This document shows, piece after piece, positions 52,277 to 60,134 of a DNA stretch of 64,000 nt. The stretch's first letter is position 1; the number at the start of each line of letters is the position of its first letter. This DNA is from Clostridium sp. (GTDB lineage Bacteria; Bacillota; Clostridia; Lachnospirales; Lachnospiraceae), in contig JAGZZT010000005.1 of assembly GCA_018377235.1 (NCBI GenBank), positions 1 to 64,000 on the forward strand. The letters are read 5' to 3'. The notes under the pieces are model-generated. The model saw nothing but the letters and a program-made list of their open reading frames with translations. It ran no database searches and was not told the origin of the DNA. Position numbers and translations under genes: made by a program.

Positions 52277-53617
52277 ATGGAAAAAATATACATCCGCCAT
52301 GCCTCTGAGCTGGTTACCTGCCAGGGAAAAGCTCCTAAACGCGGCAGAGAAATGGCCGATATCGGCCTGATTCGGGACGGTGCAGTACTGCTCTCAAAAG
52401 GACGTATTGAGGCTGTTGGAACCACCAGAGAACTGGATCAAAGGCTTGGCCTTGATACGGAAAGAGCAGACACCCTGAATCCAGAAACAGACTCTGGCTC
52501 AGCCAGAACAGCTGAAACTGCCGATACAGAAATAAACGGCCATCCCATAACTATTTTAAATGTGTCAGGCAAAACGGTTCTTCCTGGCTTTGTGGACTCC
52601 CACACCCATTTTATCTTCGGCGGCTACCGGGCGGACGAGTTCTCCTGGCGGCTGAAAGGCGACAGCTATATGTCCATCATGGAACGGGGCGGCGGCATCA
52701 ACGCCACCATCTGCCCTACGAAAGAAGCTTCCGAGGAGGATCTCATTGCCGCTGGCATGGATCGCCTGAACCGGATGGCAGAGTTCGGAGTCACCACAGT
52801 AGAGGGCAAAAGCGGCTACGGCATGGACTGCGAGACAGAGCTAAAGCAGCTTCGCGTCATGAAAGAGCTGGACAGACGCCATCCTTTAGACGTGGTTTCC
52901 ACCTTCCTGGGCCCCCACAGCGTGCTTCCAGAGTACAAGGGCAGAGAGCGGGAATTTTTAGACTATATGCTGACTCAGGTAATGCCTCTGGTGATGGAGG
53001 AACACCTGGCAGAATTTGCCGATATCTTCTGTGAGAAAAACGTCTTCTCCATTGAAGATTCTGAATACTACTTAAACCAGGCGAAGAAACTGGGCTTCAA
53101 GCTGAAAATCCACGCAGATGAAATGTACCCCTTAGGCGGAGCAGAACTGGCTGCCAGAACAAGAGCTGTCTCCGCGGATCATCTGCTGAAGGCATCCGAT
53201 GAAGGGATCCGCCAGATGGCTGAAGCAGGCATAATCAGTACGCTTCTTCCGGCTACCGCCTTCTGCTTAAAGGAAGAGTATGCTCCTGCCAGAAAAATGA
53301 TTGACAGCGGCTGTGCCGTGGCTCTGGCCTCTGACTTAAATCCTGGAAGCTGCTTTACCAACTCCATCCCTCTCCTGATCGCCCTGGGCTGTATCTACAT
53401 GAATATGTCCATCGAGGAAGTAATCACTGCCCTGACCATCAACGGCGCGGCAGCCGTAGGACGGGCCGATACAATCGGAAGTATTGAGGAAGGAAAGCAG
53501 GCCGACGTTTTAATTATGAAATATCCTTCCATTTCCTATCTGCCCTACCACACAGCCGTCAATCAGGTAGAAACAGTTATTAAAAAAGGAAAAATCATTG
53601 TGTCTAAAAAGTGGTAA
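52277..53617 (+). CDS. hutI: Imidazolonepropionase
   Basis: Zinc amidohydrolase, third step of histidine degradation, giving formiminoglutamate. The 446-residue protein has GFVDSHTHFIFGGYRADEF, FLGPHSVLPEY, IHADEMYPLGGAELA, SADHLL and ALASDLNPGSCF, covering the metal ligands. The ATG at 52277 has AAAGGA upstream; the longer frame from 52193 starts inside the hairpin. A Thr/Glu/Ala-rich insert near residues 58-88 is longer than usual. No hutG or formiminotransferase gene is adjacent. Confidence 0.94.
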   Translation: MEKIYIRHASELVTCQGKAPKRGREMADIGLIRDGAVLLSKGRIEAVGTTRELDQRLGLDTERADTLNPETDSGSARTAETADTEINGHPITILNVSGKTVLPGFVDSHTHFIFGGYRADEFSWRLKGDSYMSIMERGGGINATICPTKEASEEDLIAAGMDRLNRMAEFGVTTVEGKSGYGMDCETELKQLRVMKELDRRHPLDVVSTFLGPHSVLPEYKGREREFLDYMLTQVMPLVMEEHLAEFADIFCEKNVFSIEDSEYYLNQAKKLGFKLKIHADEMYPLGGAELAARTRAVSADHLLKASDEGIRQMAEAGIISTLLPATAFCLKEEYAPARKMIDSGCAVALASDLNPGSCFTNSIPLLIALGCIYMNMSIEEVITALTINGAAAVGRADTIGSIEEGKQADVLIMKYPSISYLPYHTAVNQVETVIKKGKIIVSKKW

Positions 53618-53653
53618 TTCCCTGATTCCTCTATGAATATAAAAAATTTTGAA

Positions 53654-53700
53654 ACATAAAAACAGCGTCTGAACCTCATATCCAGACGCTGTTTTTATGT
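53654..53700. terminator. Strong bidirectional terminator after hutI
   Basis: A perfect 18-bp stem (ACATAAAAACAGCGTCTG) with an 11-nt loop between convergent genes; five A on one side and five T on the other. Confidence 0.9.
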
Positions 53701-53735
53701 CCTGTTTTTTCATTCTAAAGCAGCCCTAAATAAGC

Positions 53736-54533
53736 CTAAACAAGCCCAAACCTTTCCATGGCAAAGGCGATACCGTCCTCTTCCACGGTCTTTGTTATAA
53801 AGGACGCATAAAGCTCCAGTTCCTTGTCATGCTTTCCCATCAGCACGGCGTTCTGAGCGTATTGGAACATGGATAAATCATTCATGCTGTCTCCAAATAC
53901 CCATGCATCCTCCAGAGAAAGGCCGTATCGACAGATAATCTGCTCGATAGCAGCAGCTTTTGAATGTCCCCTGGGAACCACCTCCACAAAGGTACTTCCT
54001 CTGTCAATTACCTCCAGATCCTCTCTCGTTTCTTCTTTAAACCGATCCAGGCGGCTGTTTTCATCTGTCACCAGACAAAACTTTGAAAAGCTGATATCCT
54101 CATCATCCCAGGTTTTCTCTGAGACAATCCCCAGGGCTGAAAAATCCTGCCTGCACTGCTCCACCTCCCTGGTCGGAGACGGCGCTTTCTGCATGTAGCA
54201 GGCCTCCACGCCCTCTAAAACTCCATCCATGCCGCAGTCCCGTATCAGCTTTATCAGCTCTGCACCTCTCTTCTGAGGGATTCTCCAGTCATAGAACACT
54301 TCTCCCTCTGCCATCAGATAAGTGCCGCAGCCGCAGAGCCAGCCGTCTGCATCGATCAGATGCCTGACTTCCTTTGTCTCGCACCAGGTTCTTCCGGTAT
54401 TTACAAACACCAGATGTCCCTTTTCTCTTGCCTTCAAAAGGGCTCTTCTGGCGCTCTCCGGCACCTGTCTGTCCCTTCCCTCGCTGAGCAGCGTTCCGTC
54501 AATGTCAAAAAAAAGCGCTTTTCTGTTTCCCAC
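53736..54533 (-). CDS. Cof-type HAD-IIB phosphatase
   Basis: A 265-residue cytosolic phosphatase: motif I FFDIDGTLL (near 8-16), VNTGRT (motif II), Lys in GHSKAAAI, and FGDSMNDLSMF (motif IV). Members hydrolyse sugar phosphates and similar metabolites; the substrate is unknown. The start is GTG (54531-54533) with AGGA 8 nt upstream. Confidence 0.88.
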   Translation of the reverse strand: MGNRKALFFDIDGTLLSEGRDRQVPESARRALLKAREKGHLVFVNTGRTWCETKEVRHLIDADGWLCGCGTYLMAEGEVFYDWRIPQKRGAELIKLIRDCGMDGVLEGVEACYMQKAPSPTREVEQCRQDFSALGIVSEKTWDDEDISFSKFCLVTDENSRLDRFKEETREDLEVIDRGSTFVEVVPRGHSKAAAIEQIICRYGLSLEDAWVFGDSMNDLSMFQYAQNAVLMGKHDKELELYASFITKTVEEDGIAFAMERFGLV

Positions 54534-54605
54534 CTTGTAATTCCTTTATGTCTTCCTCGCTGTATATATCGTTTCAGAGCCTTTCTGTGTCTTCCCAGGC
54601 CTGTC

Positions 54606-55199
54606 TTAGGCCTGTCTGTTCTCCCCGCGGAATACAATCTCCCCTGTTGTCTCATCCATGCTGTCCACGATCGCCAGGGACTCCAGGCGGATTCCCTTCT
54701 GCCGGATAATATCTCCGCCGCACTGGAAGCCCTTCTCAATTACGATTCCAGCTCCCACCAGCTCGGCTCCCGAATTCTGAATCAGCGTAGTCAGGCCGTC
54801 CAGAGCCTTTCCCTTTGCCAGAAAATCATCAATGACAAGTACCTTGTCTCCCTTCCCCAGGAACTCTTTCGATACGATAATATCATATACCGTTCCGTGA
54901 GTAAAAGACTCTACCTTTGTGGTATAGACGTCTCCTGCAATATTCTTCGTCTTTGTCTTCTTAGCAAATACCACCGGCACATTAAAATACTGCGCTACAA
55001 TACAGGCAATTCCAATTCCAGACGCCTCGATAGTCAGGATCTTATTTACTTCCACATCAGCAAAACGACGTTTGAACTCCTTTCCGATTTCCTTAAACAG
55101 CTCAATATCCATCTGATGGTTCAGGAAGCGGTCTACCTTCAGCACGTTTCCAGCTCTCACCACTCCGTCCCTGCGGATTCTGTCATATAACATCTGCAT
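54606..55199 (-). CDS. xpt: Xanthine phosphoribosyltransferase
   Basis: Purine salvage enzyme converting xanthine and PRPP to XMP. The 197-residue protein has GNVLKVDRFLNHQMD (family start block) and the PRPP loop VLVIDDFLAKGKAL near 125-138. GGAGG is 9 nt before the ATG. Only 26 bp separate it from the foldase gene, so the two are co-transcribed and no purine riboswitch fits here. Confidence 0.95.
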   Translation of the reverse strand: MQMLYDRIRRDGVVRAGNVLKVDRFLNHQMDIELFKEIGKEFKRRFADVEVNKILTIEASGIGIACIVAQYFNVPVVFAKKTKTKNIAGDVYTTKVESFTHGTVYDIIVSKEFLGKGDKVLVIDDFLAKGKALDGLTTLIQNSGAELVGAGIVIEKGFQCGGDIIRQKGIRLESLAIVDSMDETTGEIVFRGENRQA

Positions 55200-55225
55200 T
55201 TCCTAAATCCTCCATCTCTGGTAAA

Positions 55226-56347
55226 TTACTCGGCTACCGCCAGCCCGTCTACCTTTGTAATATCAGCGTTGTCCACGACTACCTGAATTGCCTTATCGTA
55301 GAGAATGACATTGTCTACATTTTCCGCTCCAGCCTTCTCAATCATATCATCTACGCTCTCGTAAGCATCCTTATACTCCTCGGCCAGGGCTTCTCTGTCC
55401 GCATCCTCAACTGTCAGCTTCTCCTTCTTGGCAATCTCCATAAGAGCCATCTGCTGCTTTACTGTCTGCTCAGACATCTTTCTTACCTCAGTGCGGAATC
55501 CATCTTCATCCAGTCCCATAATAGCCGCATAATCAGACAGTCCCATGCCGTACATGCCTGCCATGGAAGTATAATACTGAATCTGCTGATCGTACACCTC
55601 ATTCACCTCGTCTGTGGCACAGGTAATCTCAGAATTTTCTACCACAGCGGCCAGAAGCTCAGCGTCTCTTTGCTGCTCGCTCTGCATGAGTTTGGCGTCC
55701 AGCATCTGCTGTTTCAAATCCTCCTTATAGGCGTCCACAGTTCCAAGCTCTGGGAAATTTTCCGCTACAAACTCGTCTGTCAGCTCCGGTACGTGCTTTT
55801 CTGCTACCTCATGAACTGTTACCTCAAACACTACATCCTGTCCAGCCAGATCCTCAGCCTGATAATCCTCCGGAAATGTCAGGTTCAAATTTCTGTTCTC
55901 TCCGGCCTTCACGCCGATCAGTCCTTCTTCAAAGCCGTCGATAAAGGTATTAGAACCCAGCACCAGGGTATAACCCTCAGCAGTACCTCCCTCAAAAGCC
56001 TCTCCGTCCTTTAAGCCCTTATAATCAATCTTTACTCTGTCTCCGTCCACAGCCTCTCTGTCTACTGCATCCCAGGTAGCATAGCCTCCCAGAACTGTAT
56101 CAATCCGGCTCTGCAGCTCTTCGTCAGAAACCGTCGGATTTATTACTGTAACCGGGAGCTTCTTATACTCTCCCAGAGTAATGCTGCCCTCGGCAATGTA
56201 CTCTTCCGTGCTTTCGTCTGCTCCTTCTGTCTTCTCCGCTTTACTCTCTGCATCAGACGGAGTTGCCGTCTGATCCTTCGCGCCGCAGCCTGTCATAAGC
56301 ATCAGAGCTGCAAGTCCTGCAAGTCCTGCCTTTACAAATTTCCTCAT
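55226..56347 (-). CDS. Trigger factor-like FKBP prolyl isomerase lipoprotein
   Basis: A 373-residue lipoprotein (lipobox LMTGC, Cys 21) with an acidic linker, an FKBP-type isomerase domain (GDRVKIDYKGLKDGEAFEGG, then GFEEGLIG) and a helical C-terminal part resembling the trigger factor chaperone (VPELTDEFVAENFPELGT). It probably folds exported proteins outside the membrane. It lacks the ribosome-binding N-domain of true Tig. AGAGGACAGG precedes the ATG. Confidence 0.85.
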   Translation of the reverse strand: MRKFVKAGLAGLAALMLMTGCGAKDQTATPSDAESKAEKTEGADESTEEYIAEGSITLGEYKKLPVTVINPTVSDEELQSRIDTVLGGYATWDAVDREAVDGDRVKIDYKGLKDGEAFEGGTAEGYTLVLGSNTFIDGFEEGLIGVKAGENRNLNLTFPEDYQAEDLAGQDVVFEVTVHEVAEKHVPELTDEFVAENFPELGTVDAYKEDLKQQMLDAKLMQSEQQRDAELLAAVVENSEITCATDEVNEVYDQQIQYYTSMAGMYGMGLSDYAAIMGLDEDGFRTEVRKMSEQTVKQQMALMEIAKKEKLTVEDADREALAEEYKDAYESVDDMIEKAGAENVDNVILYDKAIQVVVDNADITKVDGLAVAE

Positions 56348-56419
56348 TTACCTGTCCTCTTACTCTCTTTTTACTGATTGGCAAGGCGTTTTTTCCGCCT
56401 TTTGTTTCACCACTCTTCT

Positions 56420-56462
56420 TTAAAAACGTGTTTGGAAATAGCAATTTATCTCCAAACACGTT
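56420..56462 (-). terminator. Rho-independent terminator of the M18 aminopeptidase gene
   Basis: AACGTGTTTGGA and its exact complement form a 12-bp stem with a 14-nt loop; TTTTT follows on the minus strand. It lies about 80 bp after the gene's stop. Confidence 0.8.
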
Positions 56463-56541
56463 CTGAAAAGTATAAAACACATAATATCACAAAACACTGT
56501 GATAAAAAAGAGTTTTTCCGATTTTTACTTTTTTTTAAGAT

Positions 56542-57930
56542 TTATTTATAAAATGCCTTAAACGCCTTATAGGTGTTGTAAATATCCAGCTTGGAAGCCA
56601 GCTCGAACGGCGCGTGCATAGCCAGAATCGGAACTCCTAGATCCACTACATCCACGTCCATCTTGGCCACATAGCAGGCAACAGTTCCGCCGCCGCCTAC
56701 GTCTACAGCTCCCAGCTCGCCGATCTGCCAGTATACACCCTCGCGGTCCATAATATCAATAACTTTGGCCATGGTCTCTGCACTGGCGTCATTGCTGCCG
56801 GATTTTCCTCTGGCTCCCGTGTACTTGGTAAGCACGCAGCCCTTGTTCACATAGCAGGAATTTTTCTCCTCATATACGCTGGCAAAGGTTGGATCGTAGG
56901 CAGCGTTTACATCAGAGGAAAGGCATACAGAGTTTCTCAAAACTGTCTTCACATCTGCTCCTGCCGCGTCTGCCAGGTACTCAATGTAATGAAGGCTGAA
57001 ATCAGAATCCAGTCCTGTGTTTCCTACAGAGCCGATCTCCTCCTTATCAGCCAGCACGGTCACTGTGGTGTACTCTGGCTTTTCTGTGGCCATTTCAGCA
57101 GTCATAGCTGTGTAAGCACAGACCTTGTCATCCTGTCCATATGCGCCTACCAGGCTTCTGTCCAGTCCCACGTCTGTTGCTTTCACAGCTGGAACCATCT
57201 CAATTTCCGCTCTGGTAAAGTCCTTCTCTGTCATACCATACTTTTCATTTAACAGCTTGAGTACCAGAAGCTTCACCGGCTCCTTGATCTCATCGCCTGC
57301 GTATGGGATAGAGCCTACCAGGACATTCAGCTCCTCGCCCTTGATTCCGTCCTTCAGCTTTCTCTCATTCTGCTCTGCAGCCAGATGTGGAAGCAGATCT
57401 GTCACGCAGAATACCGGATCTCCCTCATCCTCACCGATACAGATATTGACAGTCTCTCCGCTCTTTGTGATGACTACTCCGTGCATGGCTAACGGAATTG
57501 TCGCCCACTGGTACTTGCGGATTCCTCCGTAGTAGTGGGTTTTTAAGAAAGCCAGATCTGTCTTCTCATAAAGAGGATTTGGTTTTAAGTCAAGTCTTGG
57601 GGAATCGATGTGGGCAATATTTAAGCGGATTCCCTCCTCTAACGGCCTGCAGCCGAAAGTAGTCATAATCAAGGCCTTTTTCCGGTTAATAAAATAGACC
57701 TTATCGCCTGTCTCATACTTCTTTCCAATCTCATATTCCTGGTAGCCATTCTCAGACAGGATTCTCACTGCCTCAGCCACAAACTCTCTCTCTGTCTTTG
57801 CTTTATTTAAAAATGCCTTGTAGCCCTCGCAGTATTCAGCTGCCTCCTTCGTCTGATCCGGCGCTTCCTTTGCAATGTGAGGGAATTCCCATGTCAGCTG
57901 CTTCTGCAGCTCCTTTACATTCTCTTCCAT
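56542..57930 (-). CDS. M18 family aminopeptidase
   Basis: Cytosolic zinc aminopeptidase, 462 residues, of the ApeA/ApeB type that removes N-terminal (often acidic) residues. Metal-site motifs: NIAHIDSPRLDLK, GAYGQDDKVCAY, ADKEEIGSVGNTG (catalytic Glu) and LAMHAPFELASK (last His). Length fits the family. AAAAGGAG precedes the ATG. Confidence 0.92.
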   Translation of the reverse strand: MEENVKELQKQLTWEFPHIAKEAPDQTKEAAEYCEGYKAFLNKAKTEREFVAEAVRILSENGYQEYEIGKKYETGDKVYFINRKKALIMTTFGCRPLEEGIRLNIAHIDSPRLDLKPNPLYEKTDLAFLKTHYYGGIRKYQWATIPLAMHGVVITKSGETVNICIGEDEGDPVFCVTDLLPHLAAEQNERKLKDGIKGEELNVLVGSIPYAGDEIKEPVKLLVLKLLNEKYGMTEKDFTRAEIEMVPAVKATDVGLDRSLVGAYGQDDKVCAYTAMTAEMATEKPEYTTVTVLADKEEIGSVGNTGLDSDFSLHYIEYLADAAGADVKTVLRNSVCLSSDVNAAYDPTFASVYEEKNSCYVNKGCVLTKYTGARGKSGSNDASAETMAKVIDIMDREGVYWQIGELGAVDVGGGGTVACYVAKMDVDVVDLGVPILAMHAPFELASKLDIYNTYKAFKAFYK

Positions 57931-58020
57931 ATCATGATACTCCTTTTCCAGTAATAGTTACTTCTGTTTTTGTTTCTTCTGTATCCGGTCTTTTCCCGGC
58001 TGCTGTTCAGACGCCTTTCT

Positions 58021-58473
58021 CTACCGGCAGATTTCCTCGCTGTCCAGCACCAGAGTAAACGGGCCGTCATTTAAAAGCTCCACCTTCATATCTGCTCCGA
58101 ACTCTCCATGCTCCACACGGCTTACATAGCCCCTGCATTTTTCTACCACATATTCATAGAGACGGTTAGCCATATCCGGCGCCCCTGCCTTTACAAAGCT
58201 GGGTCTGTTTCCCTTTTTGCAGTCTGCGTACAGAGTAAACTGACTGACCACCAGAAGTTCTCCCCCCACATCTGCCAGGGAAAGATTCGTTTTTCCCTGT
58301 TCATCCTGAAAAATTCTGAGCTTGCACAGTTTGTCCACCATCTTGTCGGCAATGGCCTCTGTATCTGTGTCGCATACTCCCAGCAAAACAAGAAATCCCT
58401 GTCCTATGCTTCCAATCACTTCCCCATCTACCGTCACACTGGCATGGGTTACTCTCTGCAGTACAATTTTCAT
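58021..58473 (-). CDS. dtd: D-aminoacyl-tRNA deacylase
   Basis: Removes D-amino acids from mischarged tRNA. The 150-residue protein shows MKIVLQRVTHASVTVDG, LLVVSQFTLYAD (catalytic SQFTL) and the C-terminal ELLNDGPFTLVLDS with the family's G/P motif region. GGAGAAAAAGG precedes the ATG. Confidence 0.95.
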   Translation of the reverse strand: MKIVLQRVTHASVTVDGEVIGSIGQGFLVLLGVCDTDTEAIADKMVDKLCKLRIFQDEQGKTNLSLADVGGELLVVSQFTLYADCKKGNRPSFVKAGAPDMANRLYEYVVEKCRGYVSRVEHGEFGADMKVELLNDGPFTLVLDSEEICR

Positions 58474-58494
58474 GTCCTTTTTCTCCGTCCTTCG

Positions 58495-59178
58495 TTATTC
58501 CTGAATCTCCTGGGAGCGTCTGAACTCCTCTTCTTCCTTAATCCTCTGCTCGGCGCTGATCTTCATAATCGCCTCGTTGAGGGAAAACATCTTTGCATCC
58601 AGAAGATCTACCATGTCAGCACAGGCCTTCAGCTCCTTTTCCAGAAAATCGGGAGCGTTTCCCTCAAACTTATAGTAGATCTTATGTTCCAGACTGGCCC
58701 AGAAGTCCATGGCTACTGTGCGGATCTGAATCTCCACCTTAGTGTCCACAGGCCCTTCACTCAGGTAGATCGGGATCGTCACCACCATGTGATAGCTTTT
58801 ATAACCATTTGGTTTGGGGTTTTTTATGTAGTCCTTCACATACAGCACCGTCACATCCGACTGCCTGGCAATCATATCGGCAATTCTGTAGATGTCCGAA
58901 GTGAAGGAGCAGATAATCCTGATTCCGGCAATATCGCTGAGGTGATCGATCATGTTGGGAATCGTCACTTCCCTGCCGTCGCTTTTCAGCTTTTTGACAA
59001 TGCTTTCCGGCGTCTTCAGTCTGGATTTAATATGTTCAATCGGATTGTAGGAATAAATATGAACAAATTCATTGTTCAAAATCTCGATCTTTGTATTGAT
59101 CTCCTTCAGTGCGGAGTTATACAAAAACATTACGGCCTTCCATTGATCCATCTGGTTAAAGCTCTTTGGAATATTCAC
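58495..59178 (-). CDS. Small alarmone synthetase (RelA/SpoT-like GTP pyrophosphokinase)
   Basis: A 227-residue single-domain (p)ppGpp synthetase. Motifs: HIKSRLKTPESIVKKL, DIAGIRIICSF, KPNGYKSYHMVV and VEIQIRT-MDFWASLEH; no HD hydrolase, TGS or ACT domain. It resembles the YjbM/RelQ class. The start is GTG (59176-59178) with AAAGGAGG 9 nt upstream. It follows the S1-domain gene by 54 bp. Confidence 0.92.
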   Translation of the reverse strand: MNIPKSFNQMDQWKAVMFLYNSALKEINTKIEILNNEFVHIYSYNPIEHIKSRLKTPESIVKKLKSDGREVTIPNMIDHLSDIAGIRIICSFTSDIYRIADMIARQSDVTVLYVKDYIKNPKPNGYKSYHMVVTIPIYLSEGPVDTKVEIQIRTVAMDFWASLEHKIYYKFEGNAPDFLEKELKACADMVDLLDAKMFSLNEAIMKISAEQRIKEEEEFRRSQEIQE

Positions 59179-59232
59179 TATGAACGGCCTCCTTTCACTG
59201 AAGCTTTCGCGCTGATTAAGACAAATATTTTG

Positions 59233-59937
59233 TTAAAATTTCAGTCCTTTTAAAAGAGAACCAAGGCTGGTAGCAGCCTGACCATTCTCATGATAATTAA
59301 ACACTTCCTCCTGCTGAAGCTCCTCTTCCTCTTTCTCCTGGGCATCGCGGATACTGAGGCTCAGCTTTCCATCCTTAATTCCCACTATCTTTACCTTGAC
59401 GTTCTGTCCTTCCTTTAAAACTGCGCCTGGATGCTTAATCCTCTGGCTGCTGATGCGCGATACATGAACCAGGCCTGACAGTCCGTTCTCCAGTCTGACA
59501 AATGCGCCGTAGTCTTTAATAGTCTCAACTGTTCCTTCCATCACCGCGCCTACCTGGCACTGCTCCACTCTCTTTTTCTTCTCCTCCTGCTCCTTCTCTC
59601 TGGCCAGCTCCCGTCCGGACAGAACCAGCTTCTTTCTGTCCTCCTCCACAGTGATTACCAGCACATCAATAGTCTTTCCAACCCACTCCTCCAGATTCTC
59701 TACATAGGAAGCAGCAAGCTTAGAAGCAGGAATAAAGCCTCTGATACCATCCACATAAGCAGTCACACCGCCATTTACCACCTCAGCGATCTCCACCTGA
59801 AGCGGTGTCTTCTCCTCCATCATTTTGGTAAACTTCTCCCATACAGGAGTGTCCTCATTTCTTTTAAAGGATTCCTCTATTTCCTTCTCGTAATCGGCCA
59901 TAGTCTCCATATTTTCATTTAATCTTTCTTCTGACAT
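59233..59937 (-). CDS. S1 RNA-binding domain protein (ribosomal protein S1-like)
   Basis: A 234-residue cytosolic protein with two S1 domains (about 45-115 with GGVTAYVDGIRGFIPASKL; about 130-200 with DYGAFVRLENGLSGLVHVS) and acidic ends. Shorter than full S1 (four to six domains), it may aid translation initiation or RNA turnover. AGGAGG is 8 nt before the ATG. Confidence 0.85.
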   Translation of the reverse strand: MSEERLNENMETMADYEKEIEESFKRNEDTPVWEKFTKMMEEKTPLQVEIAEVVNGGVTAYVDGIRGFIPASKLAASYVENLEEWVGKTIDVLVITVEEDRKKLVLSGRELAREKEQEEKKKRVEQCQVGAVMEGTVETIKDYGAFVRLENGLSGLVHVSRISSQRIKHPGAVLKEGQNVKVKIVGIKDGKLSLSIRDAQEKEEEELQQEEVFNYHENGQAATSLGSLLKGLKF

Positions 59938-60044
59938 ACATCTTTCCTCCTGATTCTGAAATTCTATATCTATTTAACCATATCCTATCTGATATTTCTA
60001 TAGTTTTCCTGTAAAAAATATGCATTTCTTTCCCAAAACACAGC

Positions 60045-60117
60045 AAAACGGGCAGAGGAAATGGTTTCAGGCGGCTTTCAGTTGGAGCCGCGGAACCATT
60101 TCTCTCTGCCCTGTTTT
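60045..60117. repeat. Long hairpin with conserved loop, copy D
   Basis: Stem from AAAACGGGCAGAG to GAAATGGTT against its near-complement. The loop GCGGCTTTCAGTTGGAGC then CGC pairs with itself (GCGGCTT/GGAGCCGC), a compensated version of the other loops. It lies 18 bp after the surface protein gene and likely terminates it. Confidence 0.7.
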
Positions 60118-60134
60118 AGATTTTTATATTCCTT

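Noticed and set aside
54360..55190. 276-codon frame antisense to the HAD phosphatase and xpt genes
   Set aside because: It spans two real genes and the gap between them on the wrong strand, without a start signal.
55200..55225. Purine riboswitch before xpt
   Set aside because: Only 26 bp separate xpt from the upstream gene; there is no room for an aptamer.
58108..59253. 381-codon frame antisense to dtd and the alarmone synthetase
   Set aside because: Long only because the real genes avoid codons that give stops on the other strand; no ribosome binding site or homology.
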